From: an uncultured Christensenella sp.
GTDB lineage: Bacteria; Bacillota; Clostridia; Christensenellales; Borkfalkiaceae
Direction of reading: 5' to 3'
NCBI GenBank assembly: GCA_910579705.1
Contig: CAJTUI010000008.1
Span: 70,807-106,270, forward strand
DNA length: 35,464 nucleotides
Part shown: one piece after another, positions 22,147 through 29,759 of the stretch
Numbering within the stretch: the stretch's first letter is position 1
How the letters are laid out: the number at the start of each line of letters is the position of its first letter
Position numbers and translations under genes: made by a program
The notes under the pieces: generated by a model
What the model saw: only the letters and a program-made list of their open reading frames with translations
Told to the model about the DNA's origin: nothing
The model's database searches: none

Positions 22147-23058
22147 ATGTCAGAATTAAGCGTTAAATTGTGCGGGGTATCGCTCAGAAACCCCGTTATT
22201 GCGGCAAGCGGAACTTTCGGTTTCGGCAGGGAGTACGACGAGGTTTACGATATTTCCGTAATCGGCGGCGTCAGCACCAAGGGTATGACGCTTGCGCCCC
22301 GCGCGGGCAACCCCGTTCCGAGAATAGCCGAGGGCGACAGCGTGATACTCAACGCGGTCGGGCTGCAAAACCCCGGCGTGGAGCACTTTATAAAACACGA
22401 TTTGCAGTTTCTCAAAGATAAGGGCGTGGCGGTTATCGCCAATGTCGCGGGCAGGTCTTTCGACGAATACGGCGAAATCTGCGGCAGGCTGGACGGGCTT
22501 GTCGATTTTGTGGAACTGAATATTTCCTGTCCAAACGTAAAGGCGGGCGGTATGGCGTTCGGCATTAAGCCCGAAAGCATAAGGGAAGTTACGCGCGTCG
22601 CGAAAAGCGCGCTTAAACGCACGCCGCTTATGGTTAAGCTTTCGCCCAACGTCGAGAGCATACCCGTAAACGCTCAGGCGGCGCAAAACGGCGGTGCGGA
22701 CTGCATATCGCTCATAAACACACTTACGGGAATGGCGGTCGATATAGAGCGCAGAAAACCGATAATAGCAAACAACACGGGCGGCGTGTCGGGCGCGGGG
22801 ATTAAGCCCGTCGCGCTGAGAATGGTATACGAGGCGGCGCATTCGGTGGAAGTGCCCGTTATCGGTATGGGCGGCATTACCTGCGGCAAGGACGTGATTG
22901 CGTTTATGATGGCGGGCGCGCGCGCCGTTCAGGTCGGCACGGCCAACTTTACTGACGTTTACGCAATGCCGCGCATAATAAGGGAAACAAACGATTGGCT
23001 GGACGGTCACGGCATAGCCGACGTAAACGAAATAGTAAATACTTTGCGGTTGAATTAA
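22147..23058 (+). CDS. pyrD: Dihydroorotate dehydrogenase class 1B, catalytic subunit
   Basis: 303 residues, FMN-dependent oxidation of dihydroorotate to orotate. AASGTFGFG near residues 20-28, the KGMTLAPRAGNP loop, the catalytic-base Cys in VELNISCPNVK (about 124-134), NNTGGVSG and GMGGITCG (FMN phosphate site) are all present. Cys as base and pairing with PyrK mark it as class 1B, NAD+-linked and cytosolic, unlike the membrane quinone-linked class 2. Spacing to pyrK is 10 nt and to pyrE 12 nt. Confidence 0.97.
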   Translation: MSELSVKLCGVSLRNPVIAASGTFGFGREYDEVYDISVIGGVSTKGMTLAPRAGNPVPRIAEGDSVILNAVGLQNPGVEHFIKHDLQFLKDKGVAVIANVAGRSFDEYGEICGRLDGLVDFVELNISCPNVKAGGMAFGIKPESIREVTRVAKSALKRTPLMVKLSPNVESIPVNAQAAQNGGADCISLINTLTGMAVDIERRKPIIANNTGGVSGAGIKPVALRMVYEAAHSVEVPVIGMGGITCGKDVIAFMMAGARAVQVGTANFTDVYAMPRIIRETNDWLDGHGIADVNEIVNTLRLN

Positions 23059-23070
23059 AAAGGAGACAAT

Positions 23071-23727
23071 ATGACTTACAAACAGCAGTTTATTAAATTT
23101 ATGGTGGACAACGGCGTTCTCCGTTTCGGCGAATTTACGCTTAAAAGCGGCAGAAAAGCGCCCTATTTCATAAACACGGGCAACTACAAATCGGGCGCGC
23201 AGCTTTCCCGCCTCGGCGAATATTACGCGCGCTGTATCGCCGACAACGGCATAGAGGCGGACACGCTCGTCGGGCCCGCGTACAAGGGCATACCGCTCGC
23301 GGTCACAACGGCGGTGTCGCTCTTTAACGTGTTTGGTAAGGATATGAATTACTGTTTCGACAGAAAGGAAGTCAAGGACCACGGCGAGGGCGGTCTTTTT
23401 GTCGGAAAACAGCTGGAAGACGGAGAGAGGGTAATTCTTATCGAGGACGTTATGACTTCGGGCAAGGCATTGCGCGAAATGTTGCCAAAGCTCAGGCAGG
23501 CGGCAAACGTTGAAATCGCGGGAATGGTTATTTCCGTTGACAGAATGGAGCGCGGACTGGAAAGCAGCCTTTCAGCCGTTCAGGAAGTGTATAAGGAATT
23601 CGGCGTAAAGGTCTACCCGATAGTCACAATGTCGGACATAATCTCCGCCATAGAGGACGGCATAATCGGCGGGGCGGAATACCTCGGAAAAATGAAGGAA
23701 TACCGTAAGACCTACGGCGTAGAATAA
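23071..23727 (+). CDS. pyrE: Orotate phosphoribosyltransferase
   Basis: 218 residues. It transfers phosphoribose from PRPP to orotate. The PRPP-binding motif VILIEDVMTSGKALRE is in the middle, with FTLKSGRKAPYFINTG near the N-terminus and the flexible-loop basic residues FDRKEVKDHGEGG. An AAAGGAG site lies 6 nt before the ATG. It is the last gene of the operon and is followed by a terminator. carAB and pyrR, common in Bacillus pyr operons, are absent from this cluster. Confidence 0.96.
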   Translation: MTYKQQFIKFMVDNGVLRFGEFTLKSGRKAPYFINTGNYKSGAQLSRLGEYYARCIADNGIEADTLVGPAYKGIPLAVTTAVSLFNVFGKDMNYCFDRKEVKDHGEGGLFVGKQLEDGERVILIEDVMTSGKALREMLPKLRQAANVEIAGMVISVDRMERGLESSLSAVQEVYKEFGVKVYPIVTMSDIISAIEDGIIGGAEYLGKMKEYRKTYGVE

Positions 23728-23733
23728 AATAAG

Positions 23734-23766
23734 AAAGGGAGCCGCTTTTCAAAGTGCGCTCCCTTT
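23734..23766. terminator. Terminator of the pyr operon
   Basis: AAAGGGAGC (23734-23742) pairs perfectly with GCTCCCTTT (23758-23766). It can serve both pyrE and the convergent deacetylase gene. Confidence 0.85.
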
Positions 23767-23772
23767 AATATA

Positions 23773-24462
23773 TCAGAAAGATTTGAAAACATAGCCGTTG
23801 TCTTTAAAGTGCCGTATAATGCTTTTCAGCGCCTCCGCGGTTGCGGTTTTGGTGGTGGAGTCGTGCGCGAGCAGTACTACGTTATCCGCGCCCGCGGCGG
23901 TTGCTACGGCCTCGCGGTAAAGCTGATACGGCGTTGCGCCGAGAATTTCCGCGTCGCGGGTGGAGGCGTTCCAGTCCACGTATCTCAGTCCGTGCTCTTC
24001 CACGGCGTTTTTAAGCCTTTCGGAAAGCCCGAAGCTCCCGCCGGGGAAACGGTAAACTTTGGAATAATTTCCCGTCGCGTCTTTTATGACTTCGTTGCAC
24101 TTGTCTATATCTTTTAAAAGGTCCGCGGGCGAACTGTATATCTGGCTGTAAACGTGTGAATAGGAGTGCACTGCAACAGTGTGTCCTTCGCGCTTTTCGC
24201 GTTCGAGAATATATTTGCGCGTTTCGGCCTGTTTCCCGATTATAAAAAACGTGGCCTTTACGTTTTCTTCTTTGAGAACGTCCAGAACCTTGGGCGTAAC
24301 CCTGTCGCTCGGGCCGTCGTCAAAGGTCAGGTAAACGGTTTTAACCACGTTCTCTTCCGCAAGCGAGAAACTCCTGTCGTCGCTCCAAAAACTTCCGCAG
24401 AAAACAAGCAAAATAGCAAACGCCAGCATTGCCGCGCAAAAAGCGGTGTAATTTCTGTTCAT
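23773..24462 (-). CDS. NodB-type polysaccharide deacetylase
   Basis: 229 residues from ATG 24462 (MNRNYTAFCAAML); an in-frame ATG at 24609 would overlap the upstream gene by about 97 nt and is rejected. The N-terminal hydrophobic segment AMLAFAILLVFCGSFW is a signal anchor. The carbohydrate esterase 4 domain shows motif 1 TFDDGP, motif 2 HSYSH (HxxxH metal site), motif 3 RFPGGS, motif 4 VDWNAST and motif 5 LLAHDS. It deacetylates N-acetyl sugars, most likely in peptidoglycan or spore cortex precursors, outside the membrane. It lies 50 nt downstream of the SPOR-like gene on the same strand and is probably co-transcribed with it. Confidence 0.9.
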   Translation of the reverse strand: MNRNYTAFCAAMLAFAILLVFCGSFWSDDRSFSLAEENVVKTVYLTFDDGPSDRVTPKVLDVLKEENVKATFFIIGKQAETRKYILEREKREGHTVAVHSYSHVYSQIYSSPADLLKDIDKCNEVIKDATGNYSKVYRFPGGSFGLSERLKNAVEEHGLRYVDWNASTRDAEILGATPYQLYREAVATAAGADNVVLLAHDSTTKTATAEALKSIIRHFKDNGYVFKSF

Positions 24463-24512
24463 ATCCGTATTTTGCGCAGTTTTCCAAATTTTACAATAGC
24501 TTTTAAAATTTT

Positions 24513-25187
24513 CTAATAAAGTTCCGCCTTCAATATCACGTCCGTAACCGCAATTTGCAGATACCGCATATCTTTGGACAAAATATACCCGTTTTCCCGC
24601 GCGGCGCACTCTGCAAGCAAAGTCTTTAACTGCTTTGTGAAACAGTTGTCCCCGTTCGCTTTCAAAAGTCCGTTAAGCCCGCTTTTAATAGACGCGACAA
24701 GCTGTTTCGCCTTATCCTGAGTTATGCCCGTATCCAGTCCGTTTGCGCATTCGTACGCCATAACGGAAATGGAGTTTAAGGTGTTGAGATTGCCGAGATA
24801 CAGCTCGGAATTGTTTTTCGCCGAATAGCCCTTCACCGTATATGAAGTAACGCAGGCCCTCAACACCGCGCAATCCAGCTCCCTCCGTCTTAGGTTGTCG
24901 CACACGGTTTCGGCGTCCTTCAAATTATAATAACAGGAAACCGTAACGTAAAAACTTCCGTCGTAGTCGAGAATATACCCCGCGCCGCCGTAGCTTGAAA
25001 CCGCGCCCGAAATAGAGCTTGCCGAGAACCCGTTGTCGGTTATGCGGTAACAAACGTAGTAGTAGTCCGCATTGAAATTAATCTTGCCGCGCGATCCGAC
25101 AATCGCAACCGCGCAAATCGCCGCCGAAACCGCGGCGACGCAAATCAGGGCGACGATAAATCCGCCGTGCCGTATCTTTTTAATCAT
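24513..25187 (-). CDS. Membrane-anchored SPOR-like protein
   Basis: 224 residues. A basic N-terminus and a hydrophobic helix (FIVALICVAAVSAAICAVAIV, about 10-30) give a single-pass anchor. The segment YYYVCYRITDNGFSASSISGAVSSYGGAGYIL to about residue 108 alternates strand, helix and strand and ends in NLKDAETVCDNLRRRELDCAVLRA, the pattern of a SPOR domain, which binds denuded glycan strands at sites of septal or spore peptidoglycan. The C-terminal half is helical and unrecognised. The downstream deacetylase fits a role in wall remodelling. A TATAAT abuts the ATG directly and no ribosome site is seen, so the true promoter and start are unclear. Confidence 0.65.
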   Translation of the reverse strand: MIKKIRHGGFIVALICVAAVSAAICAVAIVGSRGKINFNADYYYVCYRITDNGFSASSISGAVSSYGGAGYILDYDGSFYVTVSCYYNLKDAETVCDNLRRRELDCAVLRACVTSYTVKGYSAKNNSELYLGNLNTLNSISVMAYECANGLDTGITQDKAKQLVASIKSGLNGLLKANGDNCFTKQLKTLLAECAARENGYILSKDMRYLQIAVTDVILKAELY

Positions 25188-25241
25188 ATTATAACATATT
25201 TATCAAACATAAAAAATATTTAACCACGGCGTTAAAAACGC

Positions 25242-25269
25242 TTGCAAAATTCATAATATTTGCTATAAT
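25242..25269 (+). promoter_or_regulatory. Promoter of the tRNA-Thr gene
   Basis: TTGCAA (25242-25247), a 16-nt spacer, TATAAT (25264-25269), 15 nt before the first tRNA base. Confidence 0.8.
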
Positions 25270-25284
25270 GTAATTACTTGGCGC

Positions 25285-25360
25285 GCTAATATGGCTCAGC
25301 TGGTAGAGCAGCTGATTCGTAATCAGCAGGTCGCCGGTTCGAATCCGGCTATTAGCTCCA
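25285..25360 (+). tRNA. tRNA-Thr (anticodon CGT)
   Basis: A complete 76-nt cloverleaf. Acceptor GCTAATA pairs with TATTAGC; D stem GCTC/GAGC; anticodon stem GCTGA/TCAGC with loop TTCGTAA placing CGT at positions 34-36; T stem GCCGG/CCGGC with TTCGAAT. CCA is encoded. It reads ACG codons. G1-C72 and C2-G71 and the GU of the anticodon agree with threonine identity. The AT-rich island begins just downstream. Confidence 0.97.
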
Positions 25361-25361
25361 T

Positions 25362-25413
25362 AAAAGGACGGAGATTTTGATACAAAAATATCAACGTCTC
25401 CGTCCTTTTTTTA
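25362..25413 (+). terminator. Terminator of the tRNA-Thr gene
   Basis: AAAAGGACGGAGA at about 25362-25374 pairs with TCTCCGTCCTTTT (25397-25409). Within it TTGATA pairs with TATCAA. A seven-T run follows. Confidence 0.9.
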
Positions 25414-25465
25414 TGCTTTTTTCTTAATTTTATATGTTTTTATCGTGTTGAAAGACGAAAAGATG

Positions 25466-25496
25466 CCCGCGGGAGTGGTTCCTGCGGGTTTTTCTT
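25466..25496 (+). terminator. Orphan terminator downstream of the tRNA
   Basis: CCCGCGGGA (25466-25474) pairs with TTCCTGCGGG (25479-25488) and is followed by TTTTTCTTTTTA. No gene lies between the tRNA terminator and this one, so it looks like the tail of a lost gene or part of the island junction. Confidence 0.7.
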
Positions 25497-25511
25497 TTTA
25501 TTGCTTAAATT

Positions 25512-25568
25512 GTAATCGTTAAAATTATGGGTAATCGTTAAAATTATGGGTAATCGTTAAAATTATGA
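25512..25568 (+). repeat. Three tandem 19-nt repeats
   Basis: Unit GTAATCGTTAAAATTATGG at 25512-25530, 25531-25549 and 25550-25568 (last base differs). They lie between the tRNA-side terminators and the 3' end of the first island gene. Possible roles are a protein-binding array or a recombination-site accessory region. There are no spacers, so this is not a CRISPR. Confidence 0.9.
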
Positions 25569-25574
25569 TTTTTT

Positions 25575-26423
25575 CTATTTCTTTTCGTTTTCATTCCACA
25601 TAGCAATCAGTGCGCATAAGCCGAAGGGAATCTCGTCTTTATAATCTAAACCAAATGGTTCACCACGCCGGTGGTACTCTCCCAGCCTATCAGGTGGGAT
25701 AACCGAACCATCTGCGGTAACGAAGTCACCTATAATTAAACCGCCGCCTTCCGGACAGAGTTCCTCGTGCATTTCCAGAGCTTTGATAGCATGCTGTTTT
25801 ATTTCCGGGGTTAAGGGATAGAAGAGTAGATTTACATTGATTTTTTCTAAGGCATTTTTAGCGACAGTGAACACTGAGAAAAGGTCAATGATTTTGTCTT
25901 GACGTTTAAGTGCTTTTTGAACCTCGTTTCTAAAGGTGGAAGTTTCCTTTAACAGAGCATCGCGTGAGACATAAATGAACGCTGGTTTATCATAGCGCAC
26001 ATTGCACCCGTGAACGGCATAATCGATATGTTGATAATTCCGTAAAGCGTAGGTGATTTTATACTCATCATTGTTGTCAAATGCCTCGTGCGTTAACGCT
26101 TCAAATTTTTTATAATAGTCGGATGTTTGACCGTATTTTCGGGATATATAAACCTGCCAGTGGTCGAGACATTCGTTGAAAGAATAAAGGAAGTTTGCGG
26201 CGGCATTTCGAATGTCTCTTACGCACTCACGCATCCGTTTTTTATCGCAAGAAGATATGGTCGATTTTAGTATTTCATAGTTACGATTTACGCGGTCAAA
26301 GCGCTCGATATTATTTTCGTATTCCCGCAACTCTCCTGCAGTTTCATTATAAAAATTAAGTTCAGTTTCAGTCGCTTCGCGGATGAACTTGAGTCCGGAA
26401 GGGGCAAGGTTCAAATACCACAT
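25575..26423 (-). CDS. Hypothetical island protein
   Basis: 282 residues, soluble, mostly helical. The N-terminal about 75 residues are rich in charged heptad-like sequence (ETELNFYNETAGELREYENNIERF). A central part, YGQTSDYYKKFEALTHEAFDN through INYRHID-like YALRNYQHIDYAVHG, is followed by a C-terminal GGGLIIGDFVTADGSVIPPDRLG segment. I do not recognise a family. The start ATG has an AGGAGG site 8 nt upstream. The gene lies downstream of an XRE regulator, with a terminator hairpin between them, and is the gene nearest the tRNA. AT-rich codon use matches the rest of the island. No function is proposed. Confidence 0.75.
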   Translation of the reverse strand: MWYLNLAPSGLKFIREATETELNFYNETAGELREYENNIERFDRVNRNYEILKSTISSCDKKRMRECVRDIRNAAANFLYSFNECLDHWQVYISRKYGQTSDYYKKFEALTHEAFDNNDEYKITYALRNYQHIDYAVHGCNVRYDKPAFIYVSRDALLKETSTFRNEVQKALKRQDKIIDLFSVFTVAKNALEKINVNLLFYPLTPEIKQHAIKALEMHEELCPEGGGLIIGDFVTADGSVIPPDRLGEYHRRGEPFGLDYKDEIPFGLCALIAMWNENEKK

Positions 26424-26448
26424 TTTTAAATCCTCCTGCTGATAAAAA

Positions 26449-26473
26449 AAGGAAGCCCATAGTGAGCTTCCTT
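26449..26473 (-). terminator. Terminator or attenuator after the XRE gene
   Basis: On the minus strand AAGGAAGC (26473-26466), a 9-nt loop, GCTTCCTT (26456-26449), then a run of T residues. It lies between the XRE gene and the downstream hypothetical gene, with no separate promoter visible for the latter. Confidence 0.75.
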
Positions 26474-26478
26474 AAATT

Positions 26479-26724
26479 TTACTCATCAATTTCAATATTG
26501 TCAAAGTTAAAAACCGGACTGTCAAAGAAATCTGTCATAGAAATACCCAATTCTCGGATAATTAACGCGATATTTTTAAAGTTGGAAGCCTTAGTTTTAT
26601 TTCCGAGAATTGATGTCATGGTGCTGTGGTAAATTCCTGTTTGCTGTTCCAGCCGGTATTGAGTCATTTTCTTCTCTTTCAAGATTTCCCGCACCCGGAT
26701 TGCAAATGCCTGATTTAGTGTCAT
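26479..26724 (-). CDS. XRE-family transcriptional regulator
   Basis: 81 residues, essentially one helix-turn-helix domain. FAIRVREILKEKKMTQYRLEQQTGIYHSTMTSILGNKTKASNFKNIALIIRELG is the classical HTH_3 pattern, with recognition helix around GIYHSTMTSILG, and an acidic tail follows. Such short XRE repressors are common in integrated elements and phages. An AGGAG site precedes the ATG by about 12 nt. It is divergent from the SLOG gene (159 nt apart) and may control both directions; no clear dyad was found in that gap. Confidence 0.85.
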   Translation of the reverse strand: MTLNQAFAIRVREILKEKKMTQYRLEQQTGIYHSTMTSILGNKTKASNFKNIALIIRELGISMTDFFDSPVFNFDNIEIDE

Positions 26725-26882
26725 CTTTTCGCATCTCCTGATTTGACTAATCTAAACTACGTATATTTTATCATACGGACGAAAATAAATATGTATTGTG
26801 GTTTGGTCAGAAACTTTCTTTTTTAATTTATTTGTGCTACAATAGGTATTGTGAATTGGTCGTACCGGGAGATGAGGTTCGT

Positions 26883-27443
26883 ATGGCGGTAAAAGGAAAC
26901 GAGCTTGAAGAAGCAAAAATTGAAATCGGAAAAATTATAAAAGACCTGAACTCTTCAACGGCTTGCTTTACCGGGCATCGCAGCCAGAAATTACCCTGGC
27001 GATTTAATGAGGAAGATGTTCGGTGTAAGGCAATGAAAGCTACGCTTTCAGCCGAGATAGAAAAAGCAATTCAAAACGGATATAGAACCTTCCTGAGCGG
27101 TATGGCGTTGGGGTTTGATATGATATGCGCCGAAACGGTTCTCGCGTTTAAGGAAAAGTATCCTGATATAAAAATCATCGGTGCTTTGCCTTGTAAAACG
27201 CAGGACATAAAGTGGCAGGCAAGAGACCGGGAAAGGTATAGAAATCTTCTGGGAAAACTTGACGGTGTTCGATGCCTTTATGACGAGTATATCGGCGCTG
27301 AATGTATGCTTGAAAGAAACCGCTACATGGTGAATAATTCCTCCTTGATGATTGCCTTATTTGATGGGCTTCCGGGTGGTACAAAAAGCACAATAGAATA
27401 TGCTAAAAAGCAGGGTTTGGAGGTAGTGGTAATTAAGCCATAA
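26883..27443 (+). CDS. YpsA-like SLOG-fold protein (DUF1273)
   Basis: 186 residues from ATG 26883 (MAVKGNELEE), chosen because GGGAG/GAGG precedes it; an upstream ATG at 26796 would run through a likely TACAAT -10 (26838-26843). The core TACFTGHRSQKLPW, then a Rossmann-like series FLSGMALGFDMICAE, IIGALPC and LMIALFDGLPGGTKSTIEYA, is the DUF1273/YpsA pattern of the SLOG superfamily. SLOG domains bind nucleotides or nucleotide-derived signals and occur in stress and phage-defence systems; YpsA in Bacillus affects cell division. The exact ligand is unknown. The downstream exported-protein gene starts 5 nt later, so they are probably coupled. Confidence 0.85.
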   Translation: MAVKGNELEEAKIEIGKIIKDLNSSTACFTGHRSQKLPWRFNEEDVRCKAMKATLSAEIEKAIQNGYRTFLSGMALGFDMICAETVLAFKEKYPDIKIIGALPCKTQDIKWQARDRERYRNLLGKLDGVRCLYDEYIGAECMLERNRYMVNNSSLMIALFDGLPGGTKSTIEYAKKQGLEVVVIKP

Positions 27444-27448
27444 ACGAT

Positions 27449-28735
27449 ATGGGAAAGACGAAAAATAGGTTCATAATAATTCTTGCCACGGCGGTGTTGC
27501 TGCTTGGGTTTTTAATGCCTTTTACGGCGCTTAATGCCCACGCGGAAGATTACGATGCGATGATTCCGTCATTCGGTTTATACTGTAATGATGCGCAGGT
27601 AAATATGCGCGGTAGCGTGAGCATTGATATGGAGGACGATGAGCAGTTCAACGCGGGGCTTGCGCAAATGCAGTCGGAATACTACGCATCTGCAGATGGT
27701 CGGGAAGTGGAGTTTACTCTTCCTTTCATAGCCCGCGTAATGGATATGCAGGACATAAAGATTTATGTCGATGATAAGCTCGCGGAAACGCAAATTTTTT
27801 ATGGTGGTGATTATCCGTTCTACTACGAAGATGTCAATGTTGAAGAAGCCATAAAGGATGCATATTCCACTGATTTTGATGAAAGCATAAAGAGTACCCT
27901 TTATGAAGTTATTCCTGATGCCGAAACTATCACCGTTGCTTTTACTCTTGTGGAAGGTCAAAGTTTGATTTATGAAACATCAAACCATCTGCAATCTTCG
28001 TACTCGGCGCGGCATATGGAAATTACGATGCACAATGCGTTAATAAAATCAAAGTATCAATTTTTTGTAATAGGTGAACCTTCGGGGGAAGTATTCACCG
28101 CAAGCTGCGAAGTGCAAAAGCGTGAAATGACCTGCAAAGCGTATATCGATGAGGTATATGCTGCGGTCAAAGAGTATTATGACAACTGCGGCAATCCTCC
28201 GGTTGATTTTTTGTATTCGCAGGTAAATTCAATAATAGCGAAAAAGCAGATGTGCAAATTCGAGAATTTATTTTTCGATTCAGTCAGCCGGTATCGGGTA
28301 AACATGTTAAAGTTCCGCGCCACTGTCACTGAAAATACCAAGATTGCTTTTTCTTCCATTTTGGATATTCAATACAATAGCAACTACCGCCCGCGCATAT
28401 TCCGGATTAAGCAAATTCATTCCGGAAATTATCCGGTGGAATTTAAAGTAAAGCTGAACACAAGTAATCAATACATATTTTTGGGTAGCGAAGCCAAGCA
28501 GCCGAGCGGGGGCGAATATAGCATTGAATGCTCTGGTGAAGATTTTATATTAACATTCAGCTCGGAAGCAAACCCGGTCAACTGGTTGTAAGAGCAAAGA
28601 GAGCAAGAAGCAAAAAATGCCAGAAACCGGAAGATCATCATAATCGTTTGCAGTGTTGTAGGTGGCGTAGCATTTGTAGCGCTCGTTGGAATGTTGGCAT
28701 GGTACTTCTATCCGCGGTTCCGTAAGCGCAGATAA
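27449..28735 (+). pseudogene. Exported protein split from its membrane anchor by one stop codon
   Basis: The first ORF (27449-28591, 380 residues) begins with a clear signal peptide, RFIIILATAVLLLGFLMPFTALNAHA, followed by a mature domain I do not recognise. TAA at 28589-28591 ends it after PVNWL. The same frame then continues without interruption for 47 codons to 28735, encoding EQREQEAKNARNRK, a hydrophobic helix (IIIIVCSVVGGVAFVALVGM) and a basic PRFRKRR end. This is a normal C-terminal membrane anchor. One base change (CAA to TAA) would explain it. As it stands the product should be secreted rather than anchored, unless the stop is read through. It follows the SLOG gene by 5 nt. Confidence 0.7.
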
Positions 28736-28747
28736 ATCAATAAATAA

Positions 28748-28795
28748 AAATTCGCCGGGAAGGGACGTAAGCAGTCCTCGTTTCGCGGCGAATTT
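28748..28795. terminator. Large two-level hairpin between convergent genes
   Basis: AAATTCGCCG (28748-28757) pairs perfectly with CGGCGAATTT (28786-28795). Inside, GGGAC pairs with GTCCT-like sequence around GTAAGCA. It lies between the exported-protein gene and the convergent double-HTH gene. Confidence 0.65.
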
Positions 28796-28812
28796 GCGTT
28801 TATAAGGGAGTT

Positions 28813-29256
28813 TTAAATTTTAGTTCTTCCGATAATGAAATCCACTGTGCATCCAAATCCATCAGCCAAGAATACTATGCAGTCAAGTGTAGGTGTGCGG
28901 GTTCCATTCTTCCATTCGTAAAAGCGAGAACTTGAAATATGTGCAGTTTTGTAAAAGTTCCACCAGGGACACTTGAAGTGTTCTTTCAGGACCTTAAGCT
29001 GCTCCGAAAATGGTGGACAGGGGTGAAATGCGGTGGGGTGGTTTTCAAGTTCTCTTCCCAAGAGAAAATCTGTGGTACATTGAAAGTAATCAGCCAGCTT
29101 TACGAGGTTTTCAACAGAGGGTGTCATTACGCAGTGAAGATAACGGCTTAAATATGCTTTATGAATGCCAACTTCATTAGCAAGCTGGGTGAGAGTTAAA
29201 TCACACTCAAACATAAGCGAATCGAGGGTTTCAGAGAGTTTCGACAAATTATCCAT
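28813..29256 (-). CDS. Regulator with two helix-turn-helix domains
   Basis: 147 residues with two XRE-type domains. The first, LTLTQLANEVGIHKAYLSRYLHCVMTPSVENLVKLADYFQCTTDFLLGR (about 19-69), is a textbook HTH_3. The second (about 83-146) reads FKCPWWNFYKTAHISSSRFYEWKNGTRTPTLDCIVFLADGFGCTVDFIIGR, a degenerate copy ending in the same DFxxGR signature. Two domains in one chain should favour binding to two half-sites. The gene is divergent from the small ORF at 29388, and a large dyad with CGTAA/TTACG half-sites lies between them. Similar half-sites occur at the restriction-modification promoter, so it is a candidate controller of that operon. Confidence 0.85.
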   Translation of the reverse strand: MDNLSKLSETLDSLMFECDLTLTQLANEVGIHKAYLSRYLHCVMTPSVENLVKLADYFQCTTDFLLGRELENHPTAFHPCPPFSEQLKVLKEHFKCPWWNFYKTAHISSSRFYEWKNGTRTPTLDCIVFLADGFGCTVDFIIGRTKI

Positions 29257-29283
29257 AAAATAGACCTTTTTCTACAATTTATT

Positions 29284-29331
29284 CTCTCCCATTTGCGTAA
29301 TTTTCGGTTGCGAGTTACGCCGATGGGAGAG
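29284..29331. promoter_or_regulatory. Operator-like dyad in front of the double-HTH gene
   Basis: Left arm CTCTCCCAT-TT-GCGTAA (29284-29300) and right arm TTACGC-CG-ATGGGAGAG (29315-29331) are complementary over 15 of 17 positions around a 14-nt centre. It overlaps the -35 region of the rightward promoter. As an inverted repeat between a regulator and its divergent neighbour, it is most simply an autoregulatory operator. Confidence 0.75.
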
Positions 29332-29337
29332 TATAAT
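29308..29337 (+). promoter_or_regulatory. Promoter of the 73-residue ORF
   Basis: TTGCGA (29308-29313), an 18-nt spacer, TATAAT (29332-29337) directly abutting the right arm of the dyad. Confidence 0.6.
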
Positions 29338-29387
29338 AGAGGTACACTTGAAGCGCGCAAAAAGGTGATATTTTTTAAAGGAGTAAA

Positions 29388-29609
29388 ATGCTTATGGAAG
29401 AAAAACCTAACATTCAAACCGAAGATGAAAATGGGCTGCTGGAAGCTGAACTGTGGAAGGTAAAAACCACCGGGCTTGATTTGGCAATGCAGATTTTTCC
29501 GTTGTTAGATGATTATTTTTGCGGCACATTTGCGAAGAATACCAAAGGCGTACTGATGAAGTTGGAAAACGGTCAGGTGTTCCAGCTTTCTGTTACCGAG
29601 GTTGCTTAA
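29388..29609 (+). CDS. Small hypothetical protein
   Basis: 73 residues, acidic, without membrane or signal segment. The C-terminal part GTFAKNTKGVLMKLENGQVFQLSVTEVA reads as a beta hairpin. I do not recognise the family; small proteins of this shape are frequent in Firmicutes mobile elements. AAAGGAG at 29377-29383 supports translation; ATG 29388 is 4 nt away and a second in-frame ATG at 29394 is 10 nt away, so either may be used. It is controlled by the promoter beside the operator-like dyad and is therefore probably regulated by the double-HTH protein. Confidence 0.65.
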   Translation: MLMEEKPNIQTEDENGLLEAELWKVKTTGLDLAMQIFPLLDDYFCGTFAKNTKGVLMKLENGQVFQLSVTEVA

Positions 29610-29759
29610 TCACAGGATTACGCAGCAAAAAAGCCGCCAATGGAAGCTGACGGCGGAAGACGGTACTGATTGTAATAATTATATCAAAATATGGTAGTTT
29701 CGGAAAAGGGAAAGAATATCGAACCTTGACTGATTTTATCGAAAATGAGGTATCAAGCA

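Noticed and set aside
22156..23382. A 408-codon open frame on the minus strand.
   Set aside because: It runs antisense through pyrD and part of pyrE, both certain genes, and its translation has Arg/His/Val-rich shadow composition.
25512..25568. Possible CRISPR array.
   Set aside because: The 19-nt units are contiguous with no spacers, and no cas gene is nearby.
28589..28591. Genetic code change with TAA as sense codon.
   Set aside because: Many genes here, including hsdR, end in TAA immediately before the next ribosome site, so TAA is used as a normal stop.
29634..29656. Hairpin CCGCC/GGCGG as a terminator after the 73-residue ORF.
   Set aside because: The stem has only 5 bp and no T tract on the plus strand; its T tract would suit the minus strand, where no gene needs it.
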